Positions 1 through 10,900 of a stretch of DNA of 64,000 nucleotides are shown one piece after another (within the stretch, counting starts at the first letter, position 1; each line of letters begins with the position of its first letter). The translations under genes were made by a program, and so were the position numbers. The notes below the pieces were generated by a model. The model saw nothing but the letters and a program-made list of their open reading frames with translations. It did no database searches and was not told the DNA's origin. Source of the stretch: Eopsaltria australis (Eukaryota; Chordata; Aves; Passeriformes; Petroicidae); assembly GCA_034509425.1 (NCBI GenBank), contig JAVTVJ010000076.1, positions 992,001 through 1,056,000 of the forward strand, read 5' to 3'.

Positions 1-1050
1 AAATGTTCTCTACAGGTGAATTAAATGACTTCCTGATAGTACATATTTGCAAAAGCTCTTATTTCAGCTGTGGCTAAATATAAATCTCTCTTTGATATAA
101 ACTGAAGAATAGGAAGTGAATTCCACATCTTCATCCCAAAACTCTCTCAGAGATGCAAAAGACCAGAGAGGTAAAGGAGACTCAAATAAGGCTTTTACAG
201 GTTAAAATCCCCCCTCACTCAAGAATCAACAGTGATGTTTTGCTCATATTTTGCCACCAGAAAGTTAAACTTACAGGCTATTCCTTTGCCTTTTGGGACA
301 CCTTTCTCAGCATTCTGGTAAAAACACTGTATCACTGAGTACTAGAAAAATATGAGTAACTAAACTCATTTCTCTGAGTAGTTCAGATGGGGAAAAAAGA
401 TCTTAATCATCCCTACATCTGGAAAATAGAGGCAGAGAAAGGGAAAAGCTTTAACAGGGAGCCAAACAAAATGAGAAAAAGACATCTCTTCAGAACACAC
501 ATATTAACTCATTTGACTCAGTACATTGAATGGTGCACACCCTCAACTCTTGCAAAAGGGAACTATTCTGTTTTAGCTACAAAGATTTTGTTTTAGTACA
601 AGATAACAGTAAAAAGCACACGGAAAACACACCAATATATAGAAAAGGAGTAATAAAGTTAAGTCTGACTTTTTTATTGTCCAAAAAGGTGGGCTTGGAG
701 AAACTAGTAGGTGCTTCATTCCCACCTGTTTTCAACTCAAAACTCTAGAAACAAAGTTTACAGTTTTTGTTACCTGCACTTTTAAAACACATTAAAAACA
801 CACACACACACAAAACAAAACCAAAAAAAACGCCAAACGCACACCCCAGGAAACAGAGAACACTGCAAGTATTAAACTGAAATAGGGGAGATAAAGCACA
901 GCATGTAAGTGCTCACAGAGGTTGTGCCAAGAGCAAACAGACTCAAGATCTCCACCTCTATTTCCCTTTGGAAGAAACACAGAACTCACTATCTGGAGGC
1001 AGACAACAGGAATCTTTTTTACTTGAACTTTTTGTATTAAACCGAGCAAC
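1..1050. other. AT-rich non-coding stretch left of the PRCP promoter
   Basis: No exon is recognisable on either strand; reading frames here are short and lack known motifs. If the CpG island to the right drives a minus-strand gene, as the splice donor at 1287-1292 suggests, this stretch would lie in its first intron. The only distinct element is a short CA repeat near 799-812. This is an inference from position. Confidence 0.4.
799..812. repeat. (CA)7 microsatellite
   Basis: Seven uninterrupted CA units, followed by an A-rich segment. An ordinary simple repeat. Confidence 0.85.
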
Positions 1051-1292
1051 CCAAACCTCAGGGCCGGGCCGGGGCAGCACGCAGCCCTGCCGGTGCCTCT
1101 GCCGCGCTCGCTGCCTTTCAGCGGCTCCCAGCGCGGTGCTGGTGCCCTCTGCTGATCCCGCCGCCTCGCTCTCTCGAAGGAAAAGCGAGCCACGGGCCGT
1201 TACCGCATCTCACAGCGCAGAAGTGAGCCCCGAGCCGCCCCGAGCTCCCCCGAGGCGGCAGCGAGCGGCCGCTGCGGTGCGGTGCCACTCAC

Positions 1293-1420
1293 CCGGGCGC
1301 GGGCCGCGCTCGGCGCGCTCAGGACGGGCCGGGCAGCGGCGCCATCGCGGCCTGAGGGCAGCGCGGCAGGGCGGAAGTGCGGCCGCTGAGAGCCGCCACG
1401 GGGGCGGGGCGAGGCGGCGC
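1293..1420 (-). other. Putative non-coding first exon of a divergent gene (DDIAS expected)
   Basis: The 3' edge is set by a consensus GTGAGT donor on the minus strand (bases 1292-1287). The 5' edge is not determined; I place it just inside the nearest CCAAT box. Nothing in the segment looks like conserved protein, so it would be untranslated. The partner identity comes only from mammalian gene order, where DDIAS shares a promoter region with PRCP. Confidence 0.3.
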
Positions 1421-1534
1421 TCAGCCAATCGCGACGCAGACCAGGGGGAGAGCGGCGCCGCTCGCCCAATCACAAAGCGAGAATGTCGGCCTCGGCCTCG
1501 CCCCCGCGCGGCTCCGAGCCGAGAGACGGGCTGG

Positions 1535-1542
1535 TCACGTGC
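1535..1542 (+). promoter_or_regulatory. TCACGTGC E-box, CLEAR-like site
   Basis: The octamer TCACGTGC matches the core of the CLEAR element (consensus GTCACGTGAC) bound by TFEB/TFE3/MITF at lysosomal genes. It lies 293 bases upstream of the PRCP start codon, which suits a lysosomal enzyme. A second CACGTG lies at 1689-1694. Binding is inferred. Confidence 0.45.
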
Positions 1543-1827
1543 CTCGGGCAGCCAATCGCTGCCTCCCCGCTGGGGCAGCGCGGCCGAAACACCTATGGGA
1601 GCCGCTCCAGCCAACCGCGGAGGTGCGCGCGAGCCAACGGCCGAGCGGCAGCCAATCGGAAGGCGCCGCTGTCCAGGCCCCGCCCCTGCACGTGTGGGGC
1701 TGGCCCCGCCCCCCGGGCCCCGCCGCTCCCCGCGGGGCAGCCCCGGGCGGGGGAGCCGGGCCCGGATAAAGCGGCGGGGCCGCCACCGCTCCTGCTGCTC
1801 CTGCTGCTGCTCCTGCTGCCCGCGGCG

Positions 1828-1953
1828 ATGCTGCGGCTCCTCCTGCTTCTGCCGCTCCTCGGCGCAGCCGGCGCCCTGCCCGCCCCGCTCCGCCGCCCCC
1901 GGAGCGCCTCGCTGCCCGCCGGCCCCTACCTGACGCGCTACCTGAGGCAGCAG
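1828..1953 (+). CDS. PRCP: PRCP coding exon 1: signal peptide and propeptide
   Basis: Encodes residues 1-42: a leucine-rich signal peptide, then an Ala/Pro/Arg-rich propeptide region that ends in YLTRYLRQQ before a GTGCGA donor (phase 0). The mammalian exon ends at the equivalent point before the DHFGF motif. The leader is shorter than in human and strongly diverged, as expected for a removed propeptide. Confidence 0.93.
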
Positions 1954-4900
1954 GTGCGAGCCGGTCGTGTGGGGAGGGCGGGGAACGTTTCCTTGGGGAA
2001 TTAGGGGATGTTTTCCGCTGTCCTTAGCCTCACTCGAGCCACAGGTGGGACAGGACTATCCGCAGGTTTTTAAAAAAACACTCCGTGCCAGTTCCCTTTG
2101 GTCAAACGTTCCAGGCCGTGAGTGTCCCGGTGAGGTGCAGCTGTTTGCAGTGTCAGCTAGGCTGCTCGCTCTTGTGTCCGTGCACCGCTCCCCGGCCCTG
2201 CAGTCCGCATCCCCGCACATGCTGCGCCCGGGTCAGCAGCGACGGCATTGCCAAGAGCAATTGCGTGGGGGTTTTTGGTTTGTGTGTTTGTTTGATCACG
2301 GAATGGTTTGGGTTGGGAGGCACCGTATGGATCCATCTAGTCTCACCTTCCCCCCAGCCATGGGCAGGGAGGGACACTTTCCTCTGGATGGTGCTGCCGT
2401 TTTGGTTTTTGTCCCTTTTTTTTTTTATCTTTTGCATGTTATCTGTATTCTTTGCACATATATTTGTAGCTCTCTAGCCTATTATATTAGTAGCTAGTTT
2501 TCTCAGTGGTTTTCCTTGTCCTTTGCCTAGGCAGAAAGACAAAATAAATTCCAGAGCTCCCAGTCCCGGGGGGTAAAAGGCGCCTCTCCTATCTTGATTC
2601 TTCCTGGCTACCAAGGTTGAGAACAACTCTTCGAGATATATTTTCATGGACAAAGTACAGCCAGTGCCGAGGGGGGGACTCCAGAGAAGGGGCTTGACCT
2701 GGGGGGGAATTGCATCACTGATTGTCCTAATTGGTGCTTTTGATCAATTATGCTGATTTCCTAAAACCTGTAAAAATGTGCTTGCTGGGTGGGGTGGGCT
2801 TTTGTGGACATCTTTCAATAACTGCACCTGAAAGCCTTCAATGAAGATCCGCTTTTATATTACCTCCTTAGTAAAATTATTTAGAGTTTAATTTTGAAGG
2901 TAGAAAAAAAGGCAGCAATGGAACATGGAACAGATTTCTGTTACTAACTTGAGCTTTGTCATTCTGTTTCCTCCAACAATTCGTTGGTGAAATCCATGGC
3001 ATGTGGACAGAATAGAGGGCTCTGCAGTGTTGTCTTTAAGTGCTGGTGTGTTTTCCTCGTGTAAGACTTGAAACCCTCCTTGTTCACCAGGTTTCATAAA
3101 ACCAGTCAGCAGACACACTTTGGTGTGTTGAGGGGTGTCTGCATTGTCCCCTGTTCTGTACCTGGGTTTTGCAGGGGAGGCAATGGTTCTTTTCACTGGG
3201 AGGCACAGTAAGGGAGGAGGACGTTTTCCTAGTATTCTCTTGGTTTGTTTAGAATCAGCCTCGTAGCAAGCCTCTGAATTTCATGCCCTGGTCTACATAG
3301 GGAGTAGTGGAGAGGAGAGGATGTTTAATTTACAGGCATCGAATTGTTTAGGTTGGAAAAGACCTTTCAGATCATCAAGTCCAACCATTAACCCAGTACT
3401 GCCAAATGCACCACTAAACAATGTCCCTGAGTGCCAGGTCTACACCTTTTTTAAACACCTTCAGGGTTGTTGATTCAACCACTTTCCTGGGCAGCCTGAT
3501 CCAATGCTTGATGCCTGTCAGTGGATATTCTTTTTTTGTTGATATCTTGTCTAAACATCTCTTGGTGCAACTTGTGGCTGGACATCTTGGATGATATGTG
3601 GATTGACTAACTTCTGTTTCAGCTTTGTACAAGGTGAAGTTATGATGGAGTGAGCAAAATGGGGAGCTAACACTGTCAGACAGAACAGACATAAAGAAAG
3701 CAGATAACCCTTGTGAGATTATCCTGAATAGCTCAGAATAATTTTAGGGTCAAGGTCTCTGTCATTTGAGGTGAGAGGTTGGGAACGATTTTAGTGAGAA
3801 ACTCATCCACTGAGATTACAGTCTTCTGTATATAGTGTTACTGGTTTGGGAATGCTTCTGTTCTAGGGGTCTCCCCACATAAATTATGGAATTCCTGTTC
3901 TTGATACATCTCTGCCTCATGTTCACTCATGGGTAATGATTTGAGATTTGTGTCCCTGTATTAACTCCTCTAACAGCCCTGGAGCTTGTTTTGTGAGCAT
4001 AGTGCAGATACCTTCCATGGTGTGTGGCCAGTGTTGGCCAGGATATCACTCCTGCAGCAGTGTAATTAACCCTAATTGTCGTGGCACGCTGGTTGTTGCA
4101 TTGTTATCATAGTATCAGTGATACTAATTCTGTGCCCTGCTCTGAACCACCCTCTGTCACCATCTGTTACATCTCTGTCCTCATCTCCTCCCAGGGCTGT
4201 GGTGTCACCTGGCTTTTCTCCTCAGCTCTGGCACAGACTGCCCGGGTGCCATCCAACTGCCAGCAAAGGAGCAGAGCTGCTGTGTGGTTGATACTGAAAG
4301 AAGGGAGGGAAGAGTCACAGTAACATTCTATTGTAAAATATTGGTGCCACATCTTGTTCCCTTCTGTCTCTTCCATGTTCTTTTCCTCTCATCCTTCAAG
4401 CAAAATAATATTGGCTGAGAGTGTCTGCTACAGGAAAGAGGGAGCCCATTCACAGGCTTTGAAATCCTTACTTTCCTTGTCCAAAGACTTTACTAATATT
4501 GTTGAACAAAGTGTGAGAGGTGTGTTCATCAAAGATTTGACTGCTGCTGCCTGACACTTGAAAGATGCAGGGGTAGCACGAGAGGTCTAATCACACTGAG
4601 AACATGGGGCACCCTATCAGTAGCACAGTGTGTAGAACTGATAGCATTCAGCCCTTATGAAACACACACTCAGTGCTGTTGTCTGTGAATTTGTAATTGC
4701 ATTATTATCCTGTAGTGCAACATAAGAACTATGATTAACACGTTAAATAGGGGTGGTGATACTTTGCCACCTCTCAGGATTGTTGAAGTTTAATTGCTTA
4801 TATTTACTTATGACGTGAATTATCTGCTTGTGTTCCTTGCTGTCAAGTCTTTCTTCTTAGCTAAGGTTCCTGCTTTGATTTTGTTTTTCTCTTTGCTGGT

Positions 4901-7900
4901 TTTCATCACAAGTTGATATAATTTATATAAAAGCATTCAATATAAAAAATACTTCCTAATATGGCAAAATACCATGCTGTCACAAAGGAAATGTTTTTAT
5001 GCCTATTAATATTAAAAATACCTTTAAACAGAGTCTTTAAATATTTAATACTTCTACAGAAGAAAACGTTGAAAGTGTAAATAGATTCCTTACATGATTT
5101 GTTGCCTCAAAAGTTACTTCTTGATCACTGTGAATAATTTGTTGCTGCTGCACATTGGAACCTGTGGGCATGACAGTCTATAGATGTGTAACATTGTTTG
5201 AGGGTTTAGTGTCAGCTTTTACTGTGAATGAGTGACATTTAAGTCTGCTTTCATAAAAATGGAGAAATAACAGGGTCAGAGTTCAGCTCAATGTTCACTT
5301 GCATTCAACTTCCTCCTGTTTACCATTTTAAGTGTCAGGCATCTGTGATGCTAAAGTCTAGAATATTGAGAAATAAGTCAGGCAATACTTGTGTAAGTGG
5401 GACTAGCATCTTATCTTGTTTACTGACCTGTTTGTTTGTATGTATTTGAAACTTTTATTATTTTGTCTTGGAAGTGTTTTTCAGCTCTCTACTCCTCCTA
5501 TGTATGAGTGAAATTACCCCAGTAATTCCATGCAGACCTAGAACTGTAGGTAGCCCTTGAAGGAGAAACTCTGCCAACACCCACATCTTTACATCAACAA
5601 ATTTTGTCTGTATAGGGGATGAAGATCTCCATTATAGCTTTTCTGATGAACTAGCATGACTTGTGTAGGCAAATCTGGTCTCACTTCTGTGGTAGTTTGC
5701 TTGCCTGCTAAGTGGTTGGTTGTGATTTGTGTGTTAAATTAATCCTTCCGTATGGAACTTCACCATGAGAGAATGATGTGTAGAATGTATAGAGCTGTAT
5801 CAGGATCACCACTGTTGGGATGGCTTCTCTGTAAGCAGCTGTGTCTATGCCCACTGTTCAAATTCATTGGAATGACTTAGTGAGGCGTCCAAGATCCATT
5901 TGATAACTGATGGCTGTGTGAGACTCAGCATGCTGGTGAACCCTTCACCTCAATCACAGTTTGTGAACTGCTATGAATTTGTCTAAGAAGCAATATAACG
6001 AGTACAAATTAATTTTTGTTCAGCAGCTTACTGAGCCTGGTCCTTCAGATTGTCTTCCGAACTATTGCATGTCAATTGTGTCACTCCTTCCAAAAGAAGA
6101 ATTCTTTTTTTTGCATTTAATAACTTCCTAGGTGTCACACCCATGTCAGTATTACCTAGTAAATTCACATGCAAGTCTTTGTGCTCTGAAACACATCCAC
6201 ACTTCATATTGTGTGTACATAACAGGAAGATATGTTGAAACTTCAAAGTGATGAAGTTTAAAAAGTAATTCAATTTGATCCTTTCTGGCTTTATCAGGAG
6301 TCTTTAATACCCTATTTTGTATTACAGACTGAAATTCTGAAATGTAGAAAATAAAAGCCCTGATTGAAAATGTGAAAATTAGAATGCATATAAATGTTTT
6401 TTAAACCTAATGAAGTAGCTTTCAGTCATGGGTCTAAAACTTGCTTAAGGAAGACATTGAGGTGGGTTAAGGTTATAATTTTTAATTGTGGTTAGCATCT
6501 TATTTAGCATCTTATTGTGACTCAGGTTGGTGTCTCAGAATAGTAACAGATGTCGGGAATGGTTGAGATGGGTTTGTTTTTCATGCCTGGCACCATAATA
6601 CAATAGCACTTTTGGCTTCTGGTGAAGGAAAAAACAAAGTGCTTTTTACAGAGCCCCTTGGTACCAATTAAAAGTTATGCCGGTGTTTAGAGAAGAAGTG
6701 ATGCTGATGTTTGTCTCTGAGGTGAATTACTTGGAATATGTGTTTTACTCATCAAGTAGTACAGGGGTACTTGGCAGCTCTTACTCTGTGATTTCATAGC
6801 ATGATTTAAAATGGGAACTGTAAGCTATAAACCAGGTCCACAAGCAGGAACAATAGCTTTTATTCAGTGGACAGGAAAACGGGGAAGTACTTGTTAAAGC
6901 TTGTCAGTGAATTTTTATTTTTATGCACTACTTATCTGTGGGGTCACAATGCAGACATCAGCTTCTCAAATTAAGCAGGAAACAATTTCCTTACAACTTG
7001 CAGCCTCTTCCTTCAACTGAGCAGTTAATACTAGTGACTCAACAAACATCAGTGATCACTACTCCCTCACTGAAAGTGAACATTTCATATCTCACTAGCT
7101 TTAGTCATTAAAAGCTGTAATAGGCCCCTGAAAGATTTGATAGACTGTCTAGATTAAAGAACGTCTATAGAAGAAAACAATAAGCAGAACTTCATATGGG
7201 TGAAGTAGCAAGCTGTGCACAAGCCAGATGTGCATGAGAACTGTTAACTTCATTGAATTTGACTTGTACCATGAGATTTTACAAGTTGAAGTAAAGTCTT
7301 AGATCTGATTTTGCTTTTTTTTGTCATGGTCTGGGTGGGCAGATATTGAGGAAAATGAAGCTCAAAATGAAATTTTATGCTAATGTGTTCTGTATCTCTT
7401 TCTTCATCTGACTTTGAGGAGATCAAGAACAGCATAAGAAGTTGTTGTAGATCATGCGGATAATTTGTAGCATTTTGCCAAGTTGGTGAGGGACCAGAAG
7501 TCAAACTTGATTATTTCATTTTAAGCTTTCAAAAACTGAATACCTGAATTTGTTTCATACATCCTGTAATATTTGGTTGTTATATCTTAAGCAGTGAGGC
7601 TGATAAGAAATCTAGTGGAGTAAACTAGGCTGTACTGGGCCATCTTATTAACACTTGCAAAATGGTTAATTTCTTTGTTTTCCAGGCATGTCAATTCAGA
7701 GAATTAAACATAGACAGAAGAATGGGAATTGCGTTTCTTTTAAGCACAGTCAGTAGATACCCCTTGCCTGTGGTGTAATGGGATAATTTTTTTTATTTTA
7801 AATTGCTACTTGTTGTGTCTTATGCTTTCATTCAGCTCTAGCATGCATGTAGTATGTTCTGATATTTGGTGCTGTAACAGTGCTGCTGTCAGGTGTGCTT

Positions 7901-10900
7901 TGTGTGGTTGTTGTTCTCTAAACACACACAGTGAGCAGAGAACAAAACTTCTGATCTTTGTGAGCTGTTGTTTCTAACTTTAAATCCATGTAACAGCTTT
8001 TCCCATTATTCACGCCTGCAGCCAAGATGCAGTTTATGTACAAGTTCACTCTTGTGTCAGGCTTAAAGCCAAAGTGATTATGTGAATATTAGCTGGAAAA
8101 GGTGCTTGTAGAGTGAAATTTGAGATGTCTCTGTCTTGAAGAGGAGATGGCTCACTTAAAAGCCTACCTGCATGGGATACCATGGAGCCATGATACTGTG
8201 TGATGTCCTTTCCTTCTCATTACTGATATGGACGCACTTGGTGAGGAGGGAACCACAGATTGCATCTCCCTGAATGCTGCTGGTTTCCCCATCATCCTGT
8301 CTACCAGCATCTTGCATCCCTGCAAGGAGAAGTTGTTCCTTGGTGTTGCAAGCTTGCCAAAGTAGAAGTTGCTACATGGTATTTTTGCTATTGCATCAGG
8401 GCTGTAGAAGTAACTGGTGCTTTGATGCTTTGTTTTCTGAAATTTTCTCTCCCCCCACCTCGATGCCCATCAGAACTGGTGGCTATTAAATACATGATCC
8501 AGAGTGGTACTGTACAACACTTAACCTTTTAATACTGATAAACTGCCATCCCTGCACTAAGCTTTTGTCATTTTGCCTGTGCTCTGCCTAATTAGAAGAT
8601 TATCTGGATAGATGACAGGACAGTTTGCCTGTTTGCTGTCACTGTTCATCTCTACTTCCTTGGATCCTCTGTCTTTTGTAGGATTAGCAATAGAAAATAA
8701 AATACAAGTAATAATGGTTGAACTAAGGCTGAGAGAATGATAATGCAAATTTATTTGTAGTTCTGAAGACCTGGGAAATAAAACAGTTGCAACCTGAATT
8801 AAACCTTTAAAATATATTTAGCAAAGCAGACCGCTCTAGACCTTTTTGGGGTAGGGGTAGACCTGGTTTAAATATTTAATTTGACTAAATAAAATTATTT
8901 TCAATCTGAAGTGCTGTCATTCCATGTCTTTGTTTAAAAAAAAAAAAAAAAAGAATTGAGGAAGTCTTTCAAATGAAAACTGTGGTCATCAGAGAAGATG
9001 AAACTTTGCAAATTGTTTTGCTTAAAAAAATTAGTTCGACACAGAACTTTAGGTCACTCCTAAAAAAACCTGGAATGCTTTTATGCTGCTTAATCTGTGA
9101 CATAGTGGCATTTCACATCCATTTTTTTCCTCTCTGAAGTTAATCCTCTGAAAGTGATGGATTTGTAATTCAATCTGGAAGGCACATGGAAAAAATTAGT
9201 GGCCTTTGCCTGTTAGGGGTCTGAGTTACAAGGGTCACTTTGTTCTTGCTGGTGTAGTGCATCTTTGTGCTTTTTTCAGCCTTGTGAAATCACACCTTGT
9301 GAAGTACAGCTCTGATCTGGTTGTTCCTTATGCCTTTTCCCTGGGGAAGAATTTCACCAGGGAAATAATGCCTTGAATGGAAGCATCAATGATGTGAACA
9401 TTTGAGGTGTTTATTGCCATAGTAGTTTGCTGCAGAGTTGTTAGCTGGTGGAGTCTGAGCAGCAAAAGCCTCTTCATTGCTCACAAAAGAACCAGAAGGT
9501 AGGGGAATGGAGACTGTGGTTAAGGAGTGTCAGCAGTAAAGCAGATTGAAGAGATTTCTGCCTTGGTCACCCATTCTTCCTCTTGTGCTAGAGCTTTGGG
9601 GTTTTCAAGTCTGTGACAGAAAATGTTGGGAGTGTCTGTAGTATTTCTCCTTCCAAATGGAGAAAATTTAACAGAGAATAGCATCTTTACTGTGTCTGCT
9701 GGAGGATTTTATACCTAAGTGACCAAAGCCTAAATGTGTTTATGGACTTCATTTTTGCATGGTAAGCAGAATCTGGAGATTCAGTTGTAGCACAAAACTA
9801 TTAATGGTTTGTGGAAGTTGAAATCAATTTGTGTTCTCATTAGCTGGTTGGGCTTCCGATGTAAAAATAACCTTTCATCATGTACTGTTTGTTTCTAACA
9901 AGAGCTGACCTGAGTACCCTGGTGCTTTCCTACAGCGTATCCTGTAGCTGTTTAAATGTTCTTTGGTCTTTCCAAGGGCCTGTCCAAACTGTGTGACTCA
10001 GGACAGGGGTAGAGTTCCTGTCAAGTTTTCCTTGTTGGTCTCTTTTAATCACTGAAGAGATAAATCAAAGGTAAAAATCAGACTTCCTTAAACAGCATCA
10101 CGAGAGCGGGTGCTGTGATTTCTGCAGCATGAGAGAAGCTTCAGAAAGATATATGAAGTGTAGAATCATAGACACGTTTATGCTGGAAAACACCGTTGAG
10201 ATCATCAAGTCCATCTGTAACGTAACACTGCCAGGTTTATCACTAATCTGTGTGCCTAGTTAGAGGCCAGTGTATTCTCAAGGACACAGCTGCAATGGTA
10301 GATTATTTCTATTACAAGAATCCTAAGCCTGCATTTGCTTTCAGGACATATTTGGCTGGAAGCTGATTACAGTCAAGGAAAACTTGGTGACAGTTGCTCT
10401 AGACCATCTCAGTAGTTTAACAGAAGTTGGAAACAATAAATAGTCAAAAGGCATGTCTGTTGCTATCTCTGTGGTTTGGTAAATGTGATGGATTAACAAA
10501 TAAAATTAAATCTGGTGAACGAAACCTCTGAATTACAGAACTTGTGGAAAATGGCAATGATAGAGTCTGTCTTGGCTTGGACGAACATGCTCTTTGCTGG
10601 GTAGAAAACTGGCTGGATAGCTAAGCCCTGAGAGTGGTGGTGAATGGGGTTGAATCCAGCTGCTGGTCTTCTGGAGGACAGGAAGGATCAGCAGAGGGAT
10701 CTGGACAGGCTGAATCAATGGCCTGAGGTCAGCTGTATGAGGTTCAGCAAGGCGAAGTGCTCAGCCCTGCCCTTGGGTCACAGCAACCCCACGCAGTGCT
10801 ACCGGCTTGGGGAAGAATGGCTGGAAAATTGCCCAGGGTAAAAGGACCTGGGAGTGCTGGGCAACAGCAGCTGAACATGAACCAGTGTGTGCCCAGATGG

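Larger units (their letters stand above)
1050..1990. promoter_or_regulatory. CpG island, PRCP promoter, probably bidirectional
   Basis: The sequence changes sharply from AT-rich to very GC- and CpG-rich near 1050 and back near 1990. It contains four CCAAT boxes in the same orientation (1425-1429, 1466-1470, 1552-1556, 1652-1656), a GC box near 1401-1410, CACGTG E-boxes at 1536-1541 and 1689-1694, and a TATA-like GATAAA at 1765-1770, about 60 bases before the PRCP start codon. On the minus strand a perfect GTGAGT donor lies at 1292-1287, consistent with the first exon of a divergent transcript. In human, PRCP and DDIAS are head to head, so DDIAS is the expected partner; this rests on gene-order knowledge, since no DDIAS coding exon is visible. 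Confidence 0.75.

Noticed and set aside
1483..1827. Upstream in-frame ATG for PRCP
   Set aside because: Would place the CCAAT boxes, E-boxes and TATA-like box inside the protein and bury the signal peptide.
968..1933. 321-codon plus frame across the CpG island
   Set aside because: Low-complexity Arg/Ala/Pro/Ser composition; it spans promoter motifs and overlaps PRCP exon 1 in another frame.
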